The notes under the pieces were generated by a model. The model was given only the letters and a program-made list of their open reading frames with translations. It ran no database searches and was not told where the DNA came from. A DNA stretch of 64,000 nt from Lachnospiraceae bacterium. GTDB lineage: Bacteria > Bacillota > Clostridia > Lachnospirales > Lachnospiraceae. The stretch lies in the NCBI GenBank assembly GCA_021770345.1, contig JAETRD010000012.1:117102-181101 (forward strand). Reading direction: 5' to 3'. Position numbers and translations under genes: made by a program. This document shows, piece after piece, positions 52,154-62,080 of the stretch. How positions within the stretch are numbered: the first letter of the stretch is position 1; each line of letters begins with the position of its first letter.

Positions 52154-53086
52154 CTAGAATAATGCATTGTCGGAATCTAATTTACGCACCAGCGCATTCG
52201 CCGCGAGCACCAGAATAAAACCGACTACCGACTGGTAAAAGCCTGCCGCCGCAGACATGCCGACGTCGTTTAGCTCCATCAGTCCGCGGTACACATAGGT
52301 ATCGATTGTCTGTGTCACATCATACAGTGCGCCGGAATTCTGGGGCACCTGATAAAACAGCCCGAAGTCGGAATAAAACATGCGGCCGATCGACATCAAA
52401 GTCAGCGTGATCACCGTCGGTTTGAGCATCGGCAGCGTAATCTGAAAAATCTGCTGCATCTTTGTCGCGCCGTCTAACGCCGCCGCCTCATACAGGGATT
52501 TATCGATTCCCGAGACGCTCGACATGTAGACGATGGACTGATAGCCGGCATTTTTCCAGATAAATACAAGAATCAAGATAAAGGGCCATGCCGCCTGATA
52601 AGTATACCACGAAACCGATTCTTTTCCCATTCCGGCCAAAATCGTGTTGTTGATAAAACCTGTGTCCGCATTTAAAAACGCATACGCGACAAATCCGATG
52701 ACCACCCATGAGAGCATATTCGGCAGCAGCATTGATGCCTGATAAAACTTTACGCGGACGCGCTCACCCAATTCGCACATCAGGATTGCGATAAAAATGG
52801 CAATGACCGTGCCGATGACAATAAATGCGACATTATACAGCACTGTGTTGCGCGTCATCGTCCATGCATCTTTTGTCGCAAACAAAAATCGGAAATTCTG
52901 CAAGCCGCACCAGTCGCTTTTAAAGATCCCTTTCATAAAGTTGTAATCTTTAAATGCCAGAAACAATCCCATCATCGGCACATAGTTGTTGATAATCAGA
53001 TAAACGATCCCAGGCAGTGCAATGAGCAGCAGCGGCAGTGACTTTTGAAAATCATTTTTTTTCTTTCTCTTCGCCGTTTTCATCAT
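52154..53086 (-). CDS. Carbohydrate ABC transporter permease (LplB/YteP type)
   Basis: A 310-residue MalF-class permease with six helices and the EAA loop EAAALDGATKMQQIFQITLP (about 203-222). It lies between the binding-protein gene and its partner permease (14-base gap), together forming the membrane channel of the importer. Confidence 0.93.
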   Translation of the reverse strand: MMKTAKRKKKNDFQKSLPLLLIALPGIVYLIINNYVPMMGLFLAFKDYNFMKGIFKSDWCGLQNFRFLFATKDAWTMTRNTVLYNVAFIVIGTVIAIFIAILMCELGERVRVKFYQASMLLPNMLSWVVIGFVAYAFLNADTGFINNTILAGMGKESVSWYTYQAAWPFILILVFIWKNAGYQSIVYMSSVSGIDKSLYEAAALDGATKMQQIFQITLPMLKPTVITLTLMSIGRMFYSDFGLFYQVPQNSGALYDVTQTIDTYVYRGLMELNDVGMSAAAGFYQSVVGFILVLAANALVRKLDSDNALF

Positions 53087-53146
53087 CCTTCTCCTTTTTT
53101 AAGATACGGAAAAATGCATTGCTTCCGCTTTTCCCGTATCACAAAA

Positions 53147-53181
53147 ATAACTGCCAGGCAGCAACGGCGCCTGGCAGTTAT
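53147..53181 (-). terminator. Stem-loop between binding-protein and permease genes
   Basis: A 13-bp perfect stem (53147-53159 with 53169-53181, loop 9) is followed by TTTTTGTGA on the minus strand. Such leaky terminators commonly give more binding protein than permease. Confidence 0.82.
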
Positions 53182-53191
53182 ACAAAACCTA

Positions 53192-54733
53192 CTAATTTGC
53201 TTCCTTCCAGCTGTCTAACTGCTCCTGTTTTGCGCTGATGATTTCCTGATATCCCGCGTCATTCAGCGCCTCCACAAATTTTGGTATCTCGGTCTCCGGG
53301 TCTAAGCTCCCGCACATCAGACCGGGCAGATACTGGTTAATCACGTTATTGACCGCCGTGTACTGCGTCTTTAAGCTCGAGGAATCAAACGTAAATCCCA
53401 TCGCCGGCGAGGTTGCCGCCGTCTTATTCTGTTCAAGCTCCCAGTCTAAAGATTCCTTATTTGTTCCGACATTCGGATACATCAGGAAGAAATTACCGAG
53501 TGTCCCGCAGCTTAACTGTGCCGTGTAGGGCACGGTGGAAGCATCCTGTCCCTCCGGATACGACACATATCCGTCCTGCAACACATAGTCCCTTCCCTCC
53601 ACGCCGTTGATCAGAAGATTGATCACATCGGCATCGGTGTAAGTCAGATTTAAAAATTTCATCGCCGCTTCCGGCACGTCCGTATTTGACGCCACCATCC
53701 AGGTCAACGCGTTGATATCCCCGGTTGTAAGATACGCGTCTCCGATCATGCGCGCACCTGTCGGCAGACCGCCGCTCTGTACGGAAAGGGATGCCGCCGT
53801 GTCCTCCTCCGGATAGCTGTAAGCCGCCATGTAGCAGAAATAATTGCCGGAACTCATCAGTTCTGCCGCCATACTTGTCGTTGTCGCCGCATCTTTCATC
53901 ACAAGTCCTTCATTGTACCACTCCCTGGCAATCCGGCACTTCTCTGCAAACACATCGGAGGAAAACAGATCCACAACGGTCATGTCTCCACCGAGCAGTA
54001 CGCCTGCCGGTGTGTACATGTCGTCCGTGAGCGTATCGTACTGCCCGAAGGTTCTGTTCAGACCGAGGTCTCCGGCCTGTACCGGAGCCATCGGTATCAT
54101 ATCCGGATGCGCCTCCTTCACCTGTTTTAACACGGGAGTAAGCTCCTCCACACTCGTCACCTGCCCCATATCGATGCCAAGTTCATCCGCGATATCCTGC
54201 CGGTAAATGACCATCGGCGTCAGCGCGATCGGCTTATAAGTAGGAAATCCGTACAATTTGCCCTCGGAGGTACATGCGTCAAGCCACTCCTGTCCGATCA
54301 GGTTCTTTGTATCCGATGCGTATGTCTCTGCCAGCTCCGTGATATCGGCCGCCATCCCGGTGCTCACACAGTTATTGAAATCCCCGAGCGATTCAAAGAT
54401 ATCTATTTTCTCGGCCGCCTGCAATCCCAGACTGACTGTGCTCGAATAATCCCCGATGGAAATCGGCTTTAAGGTTACCTCCACGCCGATTTTCTCCCGC
54501 GTGATCACGTTGATTGCCTCCTCGACCGTATCAAGGTCCTCCTCGGTCGGAATATTGTTAAACGTCGCATACGCGTAAGTCACCTGGTCGTAGCTTCCGC
54601 CCGATGCTCCCTGCGCTTCGGTCCCGCTTCCGCTCCCGCCATTATCCGCATCACCGCCTCCCTGGCCACAGGCGCCGAGGCTGACTGCCATTGCCGCGGC
54701 AAGAATGCCGCAAAGTAATTTTTTCTTCTTCAT
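53192..54733 (-). CDS. Extracellular sugar-type solute-binding lipoprotein (LplA/YtcQ type)
   Basis: A 513-residue substrate-binding protein. The signal peptide ends with a lipobox LGAC (Cys22), followed by a Gly/Ser-rich spacer (about 23-45) and a long two-lobe domain of the type found with LplB/LplC permeases. It would be tethered to the outer face of the membrane and deliver an oligosaccharide or related solute. The substrate cannot be read from sequence; no glycosidase is encoded nearby. AGGAGGGG precedes the ATG. Confidence 0.92.
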   Translation of the reverse strand: MKKKKLLCGILAAAMAVSLGACGQGGGDADNGGSGSGTEAQGASGGSYDQVTYAYATFNNIPTEEDLDTVEEAINVITREKIGVEVTLKPISIGDYSSTVSLGLQAAEKIDIFESLGDFNNCVSTGMAADITELAETYASDTKNLIGQEWLDACTSEGKLYGFPTYKPIALTPMVIYRQDIADELGIDMGQVTSVEELTPVLKQVKEAHPDMIPMAPVQAGDLGLNRTFGQYDTLTDDMYTPAGVLLGGDMTVVDLFSSDVFAEKCRIAREWYNEGLVMKDAATTTSMAAELMSSGNYFCYMAAYSYPEEDTAASLSVQSGGLPTGARMIGDAYLTTGDINALTWMVASNTDVPEAAMKFLNLTYTDADVINLLINGVEGRDYVLQDGYVSYPEGQDASTVPYTAQLSCGTLGNFFLMYPNVGTNKESLDWELEQNKTAATSPAMGFTFDSSSLKTQYTAVNNVINQYLPGLMCGSLDPETEIPKFVEALNDAGYQEIISAKQEQLDSWKEAN

Positions 54734-54880
54734 AGTTATCCCCTCCTGTTTGATGTTACCAATATAGCATACCCCTCTTTTTTCACGCTTCTAAAAACAA
54801 GACGTATTTTTTCAAAAATAAGATTCGGGCGTCAAAACAACGGGCCGTACGCTTCGCGAACAGCCCTTATGTTCAATCAG

Positions 54881-54911
54881 AAAAACAAAAAAGCAGGCTG
54901 CCCTGCTTTTA
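54881..54911 (-). terminator. Terminator after the response-regulator gene
   Basis: AAAAGCAGG (from 54910 downward on the minus strand) pairs with CCTGCTTTT, followed by TTTGTTTTT. It lies between the two-component genes and the transporter operon, separating the two transcripts. Confidence 0.85.
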
Positions 54912-56489
54912 GTTTTTGCGGTATTCATTTGGCGTCATTCCCGTATGCTGCTTAAACAGCGTTGAAAAATAGGAAAAATTATCAAAACCGACCTCCATCG
55001 CAACATCGCTGACTTTCATGTCACTGTTCTTAAGCAAACGCTTCGCCTGACTCAGCCGATATTCATTAATAAAATCCTTCAGATTTTGTCCGGTCTTCTT
55101 TTTATACATCTTTGCGAGATATTCCGGCACCAGAAAAAACGCTGCGCCGATTTCGTTTCTTCCGATGTTTTCGCTGTAATGTTCCCTGATATACGCATTG
55201 ATCTTCTCAATCAGTGTCTGGGATTTCTGGACTTCCTCCTCGTACGCAAATACGCGCTCCAGAAGATATTTCTCCCACCGCAGCATATCGATCACCGACT
55301 GCCCCGCTTTCTCCGCAAGCTGTGCAAACGCCGCGTCCCCGAGCAGAAGCGAAATCTGGATTCCCCGCTGCGCAAGATAGGCATAGACCGCCTGCTGCAC
55401 CTCCGCGCGGATTCTCTTTAACATTTCCTCATCCAGAAGCTTTTGTTTTGTCTTGCCGTCCAGTTCTTTTTTCAGATAGTTCAAAAAACCGTTCTCGTCC
55501 TTTTCCTCCAGCAGCTTCTGCAGCTGCTTTAACTGGAGTACCGGCTGATTCTCCGGTTCGCTGCAAGTCGTTTCGATTTCCGCAAATGCCTCCCCGTAAA
55601 ACATGATATTTTTTGCCAGTATTTCCTCGCTTTTGTGAAATACATCATAAAACTCCGGGATTGTGCATGGATTGCTGATATAGCAGGTCAGCGTCGATGA
55701 CAGCAGTCTGCCGCATTTTTGGATCAGTTCTCTGCATTTCTCCTTTCGCTCTCCCTCGGGCCCGTCCTCACAGACCGTGATAAACACACAGGAATCCCTG
55801 TGCTCATAGCAGACAACACTGTCATTCTCCGGCTTTCCGCACAGCAGCTCCGAGTGAAGATTTTCGAAAATAAACAGAAGCATGGAGCGCCCGTACATGT
55901 CGATATCCTGCTCCATATTTGTACTTTTCGATATCACAAGACGGTACTGCTTTTCCATATCCAGCTCCAGTTTCCGCCTCTGCAGCTCCCGCACAAGCTC
56001 CGCGCGCGCATGCACAAGCCTGCCTCCAAAAAGGTTTGACCAAAACAGCAGCCTCACCTCACCCGGGTTATCACGGATCCACTTACCGTATTCGCTGTCT
56101 CTTGCAGCCTCCAGCTCCCGCTTTCTCTTTCGGATGATTTTCTGCAGGACCAGCTCCATAATCTCCACATTAAACGGTTTTACAAGATATTCCGCCGCCT
56201 GCAGTTTGAGTGCCTCTGTCGCATAGTGAAAGTTTTCGTGACAGGTCAGAAGCAGAAATTCCCCGTCCATATTTTCCTCCCGATACCAGCGCAGCAGTTC
56301 AAGCCCCGTCTCCTTCGGCATCTCTATGTCGCTGATCACGATGTCGACCGGTTTCTCCTCCAGAATCTTTTTTGCGCGCCCGGCACCGTATGCCGTCTCA
56401 ACCTCTGCAATTCCAAGCTTATCCCAGTTTACCGTATCGCGAATTGCCTCGACGATCGCCATATCGTCATCTACAATCAGTATGCGCAC
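54909..56489 (-). CDS. YesN-type response regulator with AraC DNA-binding domain
   Basis: A 526-residue regulator. The receiver domain (1-120) has DDD at 7-9 and the phospho-acceptor D54 in VISDIEMP. A long middle domain (about 130-410) is typical of YesN proteins. The C-terminal AraC/XylS part (about 425-526) ends ...GMTPNEYRK. The start codon is GTG at 56489, with GGGGGAG 7 bases upstream. Together with the kinase encoded upstream it should control the adjacent importer. Confidence 0.93.
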   Translation of the reverse strand: MRILIVDDDMAIVEAIRDTVNWDKLGIAEVETAYGAGRAKKILEEKPVDIVISDIEMPKETGLELLRWYREENMDGEFLLLTCHENFHYATEALKLQAAEYLVKPFNVEIMELVLQKIIRKRKRELEAARDSEYGKWIRDNPGEVRLLFWSNLFGGRLVHARAELVRELQRRKLELDMEKQYRLVISKSTNMEQDIDMYGRSMLLFIFENLHSELLCGKPENDSVVCYEHRDSCVFITVCEDGPEGERKEKCRELIQKCGRLLSSTLTCYISNPCTIPEFYDVFHKSEEILAKNIMFYGEAFAEIETTCSEPENQPVLQLKQLQKLLEEKDENGFLNYLKKELDGKTKQKLLDEEMLKRIRAEVQQAVYAYLAQRGIQISLLLGDAAFAQLAEKAGQSVIDMLRWEKYLLERVFAYEEEVQKSQTLIEKINAYIREHYSENIGRNEIGAAFFLVPEYLAKMYKKKTGQNLKDFINEYRLSQAKRLLKNSDMKVSDVAMEVGFDNFSYFSTLFKQHTGMTPNEYRKN

Positions 56490-56513
56490 CGTACATCTCC
56501 CCCTTACATCCGC

Positions 56514-58235
56514 TCACCGAATCCCGCTTTCATTCCAGCTCTCTTCTCCCGTCTCGTGAACCGGCTCTTTTGGTATGCAAAATCTGGTCTTTGCCCCGTG
56601 CGGCTCAACATTTGACAGCTGCATCAGGTCTCTTTTGTCATACATCAATTCCAGCAGGCGTTTAAGACTCCACAGTCCTACCCGTGTCCCGTCATTCTCC
56701 CTCCGGATACCCTCCTGCCCCATCATCACAAGTACTTCCTGCGGATACCCCTGCCCGTCATCCTCAATCTCTATCACAAGCATTTCTTCCCCGTCAAAAA
56801 ACGCTCTGCTTACCTTTATCAAAAGCATCAGTGTCCGTTCCGGGGAAACCGCATACTTATATTCGTTTTCCACGACTGTATGTAGCAGCATCTGCGGAAT
56901 CCTCCACTCCCCAGACTCATCCGGCAGATCGATATAGCTGAACAGGCAGCCCGGGTATTTTAATTCCTGCATTTCGAGATAATTTTCGACATGGCGGATT
57001 TCCTCTTTTACCGGTACTGTGTGCAGTCCCGAACTGAACATATAGCGGATATTTTTTGAGAGTGCGCCGATATAAATTTCAATCTCTTTATTTTTTGATC
57101 TGGCACTCAGACTTGAAATCGAAGTCAGTGCATTTAAAAAGAAGTGCGGTCTTATCTGAAGCCGGATATATTTCTGTTCCGCGTCCTGCAGTTCAAGCTT
57201 TTTCTCATAGAACCGTATCTTCAGATTCATGATCTCGTCCATGAGTTTGTTGAAGGTCTGCGCCAGCATATAAAACTCCTGGCTGTCCCCGGTCTGCCCG
57301 ATACGAAATTCGTAATTCCCCTGTATCATATCCTCCATGCTTTTTGTCATCTCATTCATCGGGAGAACCATCTGTTCCCGGACAACATGTACAAAGTAGA
57401 TGTCAAACAACAGCAAAAACAGGATTACCGCGGACAACAGGATCGTACTGCCGCGGAACTGCCGGAAAATGTCCATCCTGCTCTCAAAAGAGTAGAGCTT
57501 CAACTGTCCGTCTGCAAGCACTCTGTAATGCTCCGTCATGCGGGCCGCGGAAAGTTCCCCGACAGGTATGCCCGCCGTTTCCGCAAAACCGCCGCCGCGC
57601 ACATCTCCCCATACGATATCCGCACCGTCGGTCAGCACAAACCGATTTCCGCCGGACCAGATATCGGGGACGGTAGCCATGAGCTCGGGAACCGCCAGAA
57701 ACACTGCCGCCGCGCACTGGTTTTTTACCAGACACTTGTACAGATAAACCGTACCGTCAATCTCTTTAAACTCCCACGTTCCGGTCTGCGTGCCGCCTTT
57801 TGCATATTCCATGACAAATTCCCGGACGGCATTCTTCTGCGCATAGGCAATCCTGCCGCTCTTCGCATCCACGCAGATATCGTTGGAAGCCTCCGCGATC
57901 ACAAACATATCCGCGCTGTCGTCGATATGCATAATATTATTGAGCGACTGGGCCAGCCGGATCGATGCGCGCACACGTTCCCCGGCCTTATCGCTCTCTA
58001 ACAGCCTTAAATCGGTACCGTTGTAGATTATTTCTGACAGGTTGTGATCCATCCCGGTAATCCGGTTAGAAAGCTGGCCGGCATAGATATTCAGAAAATT
58101 TTCCGTCGTGACGTTCATCTCGTTTTCCGCGGTTTTGATCGTGACCGCCGCAAAAAATATCACGATTAAAGACAATGCTGCCAGCTGTATCCGCATCAAT
58201 ACCGTTATTTTCTGAATAAAAGATTTTCTTTTCAT
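56514..58235 (-). CDS. YesM-type sensor histidine kinase
   Basis: A 573-residue kinase. Two membrane helices (about 13-36 and 265-290) flank an extracellular sensor domain; a HAMP segment follows, then the His_kinase block with the phospho-acceptor in QIRPHFFLNAL (about 358) and an ATP domain with VENEYKYA (N box) and EDDGQGYP (G box). The ATG at 58235 has AGGTAAAAGG directly upstream; the frame opens earlier inside ilvN (58268). It is paired with the YesN-type regulator. Confidence 0.92.
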   Translation of the reverse strand: MKRKSFIQKITVLMRIQLAALSLIVIFFAAVTIKTAENEMNVTTENFLNIYAGQLSNRITGMDHNLSEIIYNGTDLRLLESDKAGERVRASIRLAQSLNNIMHIDDSADMFVIAEASNDICVDAKSGRIAYAQKNAVREFVMEYAKGGTQTGTWEFKEIDGTVYLYKCLVKNQCAAAVFLAVPELMATVPDIWSGGNRFVLTDGADIVWGDVRGGGFAETAGIPVGELSAARMTEHYRVLADGQLKLYSFESRMDIFRQFRGSTILLSAVILFLLLFDIYFVHVVREQMVLPMNEMTKSMEDMIQGNYEFRIGQTGDSQEFYMLAQTFNKLMDEIMNLKIRFYEKKLELQDAEQKYIRLQIRPHFFLNALTSISSLSARSKNKEIEIYIGALSKNIRYMFSSGLHTVPVKEEIRHVENYLEMQELKYPGCLFSYIDLPDESGEWRIPQMLLHTVVENEYKYAVSPERTLMLLIKVSRAFFDGEEMLVIEIEDDGQGYPQEVLVMMGQEGIRRENDGTRVGLWSLKRLLELMYDKRDLMQLSNVEPHGAKTRFCIPKEPVHETGEESWNESGIR

Positions 58236-58239
58236 CCTT

Positions 58240-58737
58240 TTACCTGCATGAGGTGCTGATGGCCTCAATCGCCACCGCCCCTCCCCGCACCACTTCGATA
58301 CGGCGGAACTTTGACTTGAGCAGCGCGATCAGCTCGTTGTTGCGCCGTTCCGTCAGCTTGCACTCCAGGAGCACGCTGTCGTTTCCGACGTCGGACACCT
58401 CCACATGAAATACCTGCGCAATCTGGAACACCTCTAACTTTTCCGCCGCATCGACGCTTAAAACCTTCGCGAACAAAATCTCCTTCATGTGAATCGGCAC
58501 CTCGGTCAGATCAATGACCTTGATGACCTCCACCATGCGGTTCAGCTGTTTTTTGATCTGCTCAAAGGTGATATCGTCGCTGGTGACGCAGATCGTCATG
58601 CGCGAGACCGTCTCATCCTCCGTCGTCCCCACGGTAAGGCTCTGAAGATTGTAAGCCTTTCCCGAAAAAAGCCCCGACACCTTCGCTAAGACACCGACCT
58701 GATTTTCCACATACAATGCAATCCATCTGTTTTTCAT
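58240..58737 (-). CDS. ilvN: Acetolactate synthase small (regulatory) subunit
   Basis: Regulatory subunit of the first enzyme in branched-chain amino acid synthesis. The 165 residues have an ACT domain (about 5-75, YVENQVGVLAKVSGLFSGK) that binds valine and a C-terminal domain (about 80-160). It follows ilvB by 34 bases. The downstream kinase gene starts 5 bases after its stop, but belongs to another function. Confidence 0.94.
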   Translation of the reverse strand: MKNRWIALYVENQVGVLAKVSGLFSGKAYNLQSLTVGTTEDETVSRMTICVTSDDITFEQIKKQLNRMVEVIKVIDLTEVPIHMKEILFAKVLSVDAAEKLEVFQIAQVFHVEVSDVGNDSVLLECKLTERRNNELIALLKSKFRRIEVVRGGAVAIEAISTSCR

Positions 58738-58771
58738 AATTTATTTCCCTTCGCTTCTGCGCACGGCTCAT

Positions 58772-60493
58772 TTATTTCAAGATCATCTCGCTCATCGGGT
58801 TCCCGCCTTTTACCATCGGGAGCACCAGTTCGTCCGCGGATATCATAAATTCGATGATGGTCGGAGCATCGGTGCAGGCGCGTGCCTTATCGAGCGCCGC
58901 CTGAATCTCCTCTTCCCGCTCCACGCGGATGCCGTGCGCGCCGTAGCTCTCTGCGAGCGCCACAAAATCGGGTGTATACGGCGGGCATGCCGCGTTTGTC
59001 CCCTTACAGTTCGCAGGGCAGGTCCTTCTCCTTCGCAGGCAGGTCGCCTCATACCGTTTGCCGTAGAACAGCTGCTGCATCTGCCGCACCATCCCCAGAT
59101 AATGGTTGTTGAACAGACAAATAATTACCGGCGCCTCCTGCACAACTGCGGTCGCCATCTCCTGAATATTCATCTGCAGCCCGCCATCGCCGCAAAAGCA
59201 GACCACCTCGCGGTCGCGGTTTCCGATTTTTGCACCGATCGCGGCCGGAAGCCCGAAGCCCATTGTCCCGAGCCCGCCGGAAGTAATCAGCTGATGCCAC
59301 GAATCCAGCTCCAGATACTGCGTCGCCCACATCTGATGCTGCCCCACGTCCGTCACATAAATCGCGTCCCCGAATGTCCGGTTCACATGCTCGAAAATCA
59401 TCTGCGGCGTCATGCCGTGATCCCTGCGCATCTCCAGCGGATTCTCCTCATCCCACTGCGCAATCTGCCTGCGCCACGCTTCCGTGTCCTTCGACTCCGC
59501 CCATTCTGACAGCTTCTCGAGCGCCAGATTGGCATCCGACACCACAGGAACGTCCACCACGACATTCCGGGAAATCGAGGCCGTGTCCACATCGATGTGC
59601 ACGATCTTTGCCTTCGGCGCAAACTCATTTAAGTCCCCGGTAATCCTGTCGTTAAAGCGGGTTCCGATCGAAAAGAGCACATCGCATTCGCTGACCGCCA
59701 GATTGGCCGCATATCTGCCGTGCATGCCGCAGTTTCCCACATAGAGCGGATGGCTCGAGGGAATCGCACCCTTGCCCATCACGGTCGTGACCACCGGAAT
59801 CCGCATCTTTTCCACAAAAGAAACCAGCCTGTCATTCGCCCCCGCGATATTGATACCGCCGCCGGCTAAAAGCAATGGTTTTTTCGCCGCGCGCAGCAGC
59901 TTATACGCCTTTTTGAGCTGTCCGACATGGACGCTCTCGTTCGGCTTGTACCCGCGTATCTGCACGCTTGAGGGGTACTCCGCCGGCCCCGATGCAGTCT
60001 GAATATCCTTTGGCAAATCGATAAGTACCGGCCCCGGCTTCCCCGTGGACGCGATGTGAAACGCCATCTTGATGATGCGCCCCAGATCTTCCCTGCGCTG
60101 CACCGTCACCCCGTACTTGGTGATGCTGCGCGTCATTCCGACGATATCAACCTCCTGAAACGCATCATTTCCGATCAGTGAAAGCGGTACCTGCCCTGTA
60201 AAGCAGACCAGCGGGATATTGTCATAGTGCGCGTCCGCAAGCCCGGTCATGATATTCGTCGCCCCGGGACCGCTCGTCACAAGGCATACCCCGACCTTCC
60301 CGGTCGAGCGCGCGTAGCCCTCCGCCTCATGAATCAATCCCTGCTCATGCCGCGGCAGGACAACCTCGATCCCCTCCTGCTTATACAATTCGTCAAAAAG
60401 ATCCGTCACCGTCCCTCCGGGATAGCCAAACACCGTCGTGACATGCTCTTCCTGCAGCGCTTTCACAAACAGCTTTCTGCCTGTTATATCCAT
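58772..60493 (-). CDS. ilvB: Acetolactate synthase large (catalytic) subunit with Cys-rich insert
   Basis: Thiamine-diphosphate enzyme that condenses pyruvate to acetolactate. The 573-residue protein has the catalytic Glu in PRHEQG, the middle FAD-binding domain and the ThDP motif GDGGLQMN...NNHYLG. At about 483-505, just after the KRYEAT segment, it has a short insert with a C-x6-C-x3-C-x6-C pattern that standard E. coli-type IlvB lacks. I believe this insert is shared by other Clostridia. Ribosome binding site GAGGAGG supports the ATG at 60493; the frame opens at 60517. Confidence 0.94.
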   Translation of the reverse strand: MDITGRKLFVKALQEEHVTTVFGYPGGTVTDLFDELYKQEGIEVVLPRHEQGLIHEAEGYARSTGKVGVCLVTSGPGATNIMTGLADAHYDNIPLVCFTGQVPLSLIGNDAFQEVDIVGMTRSITKYGVTVQRREDLGRIIKMAFHIASTGKPGPVLIDLPKDIQTASGPAEYPSSVQIRGYKPNESVHVGQLKKAYKLLRAAKKPLLLAGGGINIAGANDRLVSFVEKMRIPVVTTVMGKGAIPSSHPLYVGNCGMHGRYAANLAVSECDVLFSIGTRFNDRITGDLNEFAPKAKIVHIDVDTASISRNVVVDVPVVSDANLALEKLSEWAESKDTEAWRRQIAQWDEENPLEMRRDHGMTPQMIFEHVNRTFGDAIYVTDVGQHQMWATQYLELDSWHQLITSGGLGTMGFGLPAAIGAKIGNRDREVVCFCGDGGLQMNIQEMATAVVQEAPVIICLFNNHYLGMVRQMQQLFYGKRYEATCLRRRRTCPANCKGTNAACPPYTPDFVALAESYGAHGIRVEREEEIQAALDKARACTDAPTIIEFMISADELVLPMVKGGNPMSEMILK

Positions 60494-60537
60494 GTCGTCC
60501 TCCTCTATCTGATGCATCCGGAATCATACATCCGGGA

Positions 60538-61029
60538 TTAGTTCACTCTCTCATACCGGTAAAAATAATATTCCAAATCAAAATAGGTCTGTTCCTCGCT
60601 GTCGGCCGTGCGCTTCCATTCCGGCCGCTCGTCGAGATTCGGGAAATAGGCGTCCGCCTCATACGCAAAATCGATCTTCGTGATATACGCGACGTCGCAC
60701 TCGTCTAAGAGCGCGCGGTAAACGGTCTCTCCGCCGATCACATAGATATCCTCGTTTGCATAGCGCTCCAATACCCGGTGAAGCTCCTCCATATCGTGCA
60801 CAATCCGCGCGCCCGGCACTTTATAATCCGGATTGCGGGTCAGCACAATGTTTGTCCTATTTTTGAGCGGCAACCCGTTCGGAAAGCTCTCCAACGTCTT
60901 TCTGCCCATCACCACTACTTTCCCGGTCGTCGTCTCCCGGAAAAACTTCTGGTCCGCCGGAATACGCACCAAAAGCTGATTTTTATTTCCGATCGCCCAG
61001 TTTTTATCCACAGCTGCAATTAAATTCAT
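60538..61029 (-). CDS. folA: Dihydrofolate reductase
   Basis: Reduces dihydrofolate to tetrahydrofolate. The 163 residues begin MNLIAAVDKNWAIGNKNQLL, with the NADPH-binding VVMGRKTLESFP and IYVIGGETVYRAL blocks. It lies 44 bases after thyA, whose product makes the dihydrofolate, so the two act in one cycle. Confidence 0.95.
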   Translation of the reverse strand: MNLIAAVDKNWAIGNKNQLLVRIPADQKFFRETTTGKVVVMGRKTLESFPNGLPLKNRTNIVLTRNPDYKVPGARIVHDMEELHRVLERYANEDIYVIGGETVYRALLDECDVAYITKIDFAYEADAYFPNLDERPEWKRTADSEEQTYFDLEYYFYRYERVN

Positions 61030-61073
61030 ATTCCCCTCATTTCCGTACGCATTTTTCGTGTCGTTTCAATGAC

Positions 61074-61922
61074 TTACACCGCAACCGGAATATTTTTCAC
61101 CTGCGGCCCGGTCACATAGTCCTCTATCGTGATATCCTTTGTCGTAAACTGATAAAAGTCCGAAATCTCCGGATTCAGCGTAAATTTCGGAGCGGCAAAC
61201 TGTTCCCGCCCGATCAGCTCCCGCACAATCGGAATATGCCGGTCATAAATGTGCGCGTCCGCAATCACATGCACCAGCTCCCCGACCTGCATCCCGCAGA
61301 CCTGCGCTAACATGTGCATCAACACCGCATACTGGCAGACATTCCAGTTGTTTGCCGTCAGCACGTCCTGTGAGCGCTGATTTAAGACGGCATTGAGCGT
61401 CAGCTTTTCATCCCCCGGCTTCTGTGTCACGTTAAATGTCATGCTGTACGCGCAGGGATACAGATTCATCTCGTGCAGATCCTGATGCACATAGATATTT
61501 GTCAGGATGCGGCGGCTGAACGGGTTGTTTTTCAGGTCATAGATCACGCGGTCCACCTGGTCCATCATCCCCTCTTTGTAGATGTGCTTTACCCCCAGCT
61601 GATAGCCGTAGGCCTTGCCGATGGAACCGTCCGCATCTGCCCACTCATCCCAGACGGTACTGTTTAAATCATGGATGTTGTTGGATTTTCTCTGCCAGAT
61701 CCAGAGCATTTCCTCGGTACAGGTTTTAATCGCCGTCTTCCGCAGCGTGATCGCCGGAAACTCCTTTGACAGATCGTAGCGGTTCACCACGCCGAATTTT
61801 TTGACCGTGTAGGCGCTGCTCCCGTCCTCCCAGTGCGGCCTTACCTTCTCTCCCTCGGTACTGGTCCCGTTCTCCAGAATATCCTTACACATTGCAACAA
61901 ATATCTTATCTGCCAGACTCAT
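61074..61922 (-). CDS. thyA: Thymidylate synthase ThyA
   Basis: Makes dTMP from dUMP with methylene-tetrahydrofolate. The 282-residue protein has the catalytic Cys in LYPCAYSMTFNV, the RSQDVLTANNWNV block with the DNWN-type signature and HIYDRH near the C-terminus. A promoter lies about 60 bases upstream. It is followed by folA and ilvBN. Confidence 0.95.
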   Translation of the reverse strand: MSLADKIFVAMCKDILENGTSTEGEKVRPHWEDGSSAYTVKKFGVVNRYDLSKEFPAITLRKTAIKTCTEEMLWIWQRKSNNIHDLNSTVWDEWADADGSIGKAYGYQLGVKHIYKEGMMDQVDRVIYDLKNNPFSRRILTNIYVHQDLHEMNLYPCAYSMTFNVTQKPGDEKLTLNAVLNQRSQDVLTANNWNVCQYAVLMHMLAQVCGMQVGELVHVIADAHIYDRHIPIVRELIGREQFAAPKFTLNPEISDFYQFTTKDITIEDYVTGPQVKNIPVAV

Positions 61923-61979
61923 CTCTCCATGCCCTTTCCGTTTTGCCCGTTTGCGCCGCAGCGGGCGCTGTTAAAATTA

Positions 61980-62008
61980 ATTGTACTCAATTTTGATTCA
62001 AATGACAA
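61980..62008 (-). promoter_or_regulatory. Promoter of the thyA-folA run
   Basis: Minus-strand TTGTCA (62008-62003), 17-base spacer, TACAAT (61985-61980), about 58 bases before the thyA start. Confidence 0.7.
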
Positions 62009-62080
62009 GACAATTTCCGGTTACAATCGCAGTCTGTGGATTTTGCGAAGATAAACAAAACGAAATAAGAAATGATAACA

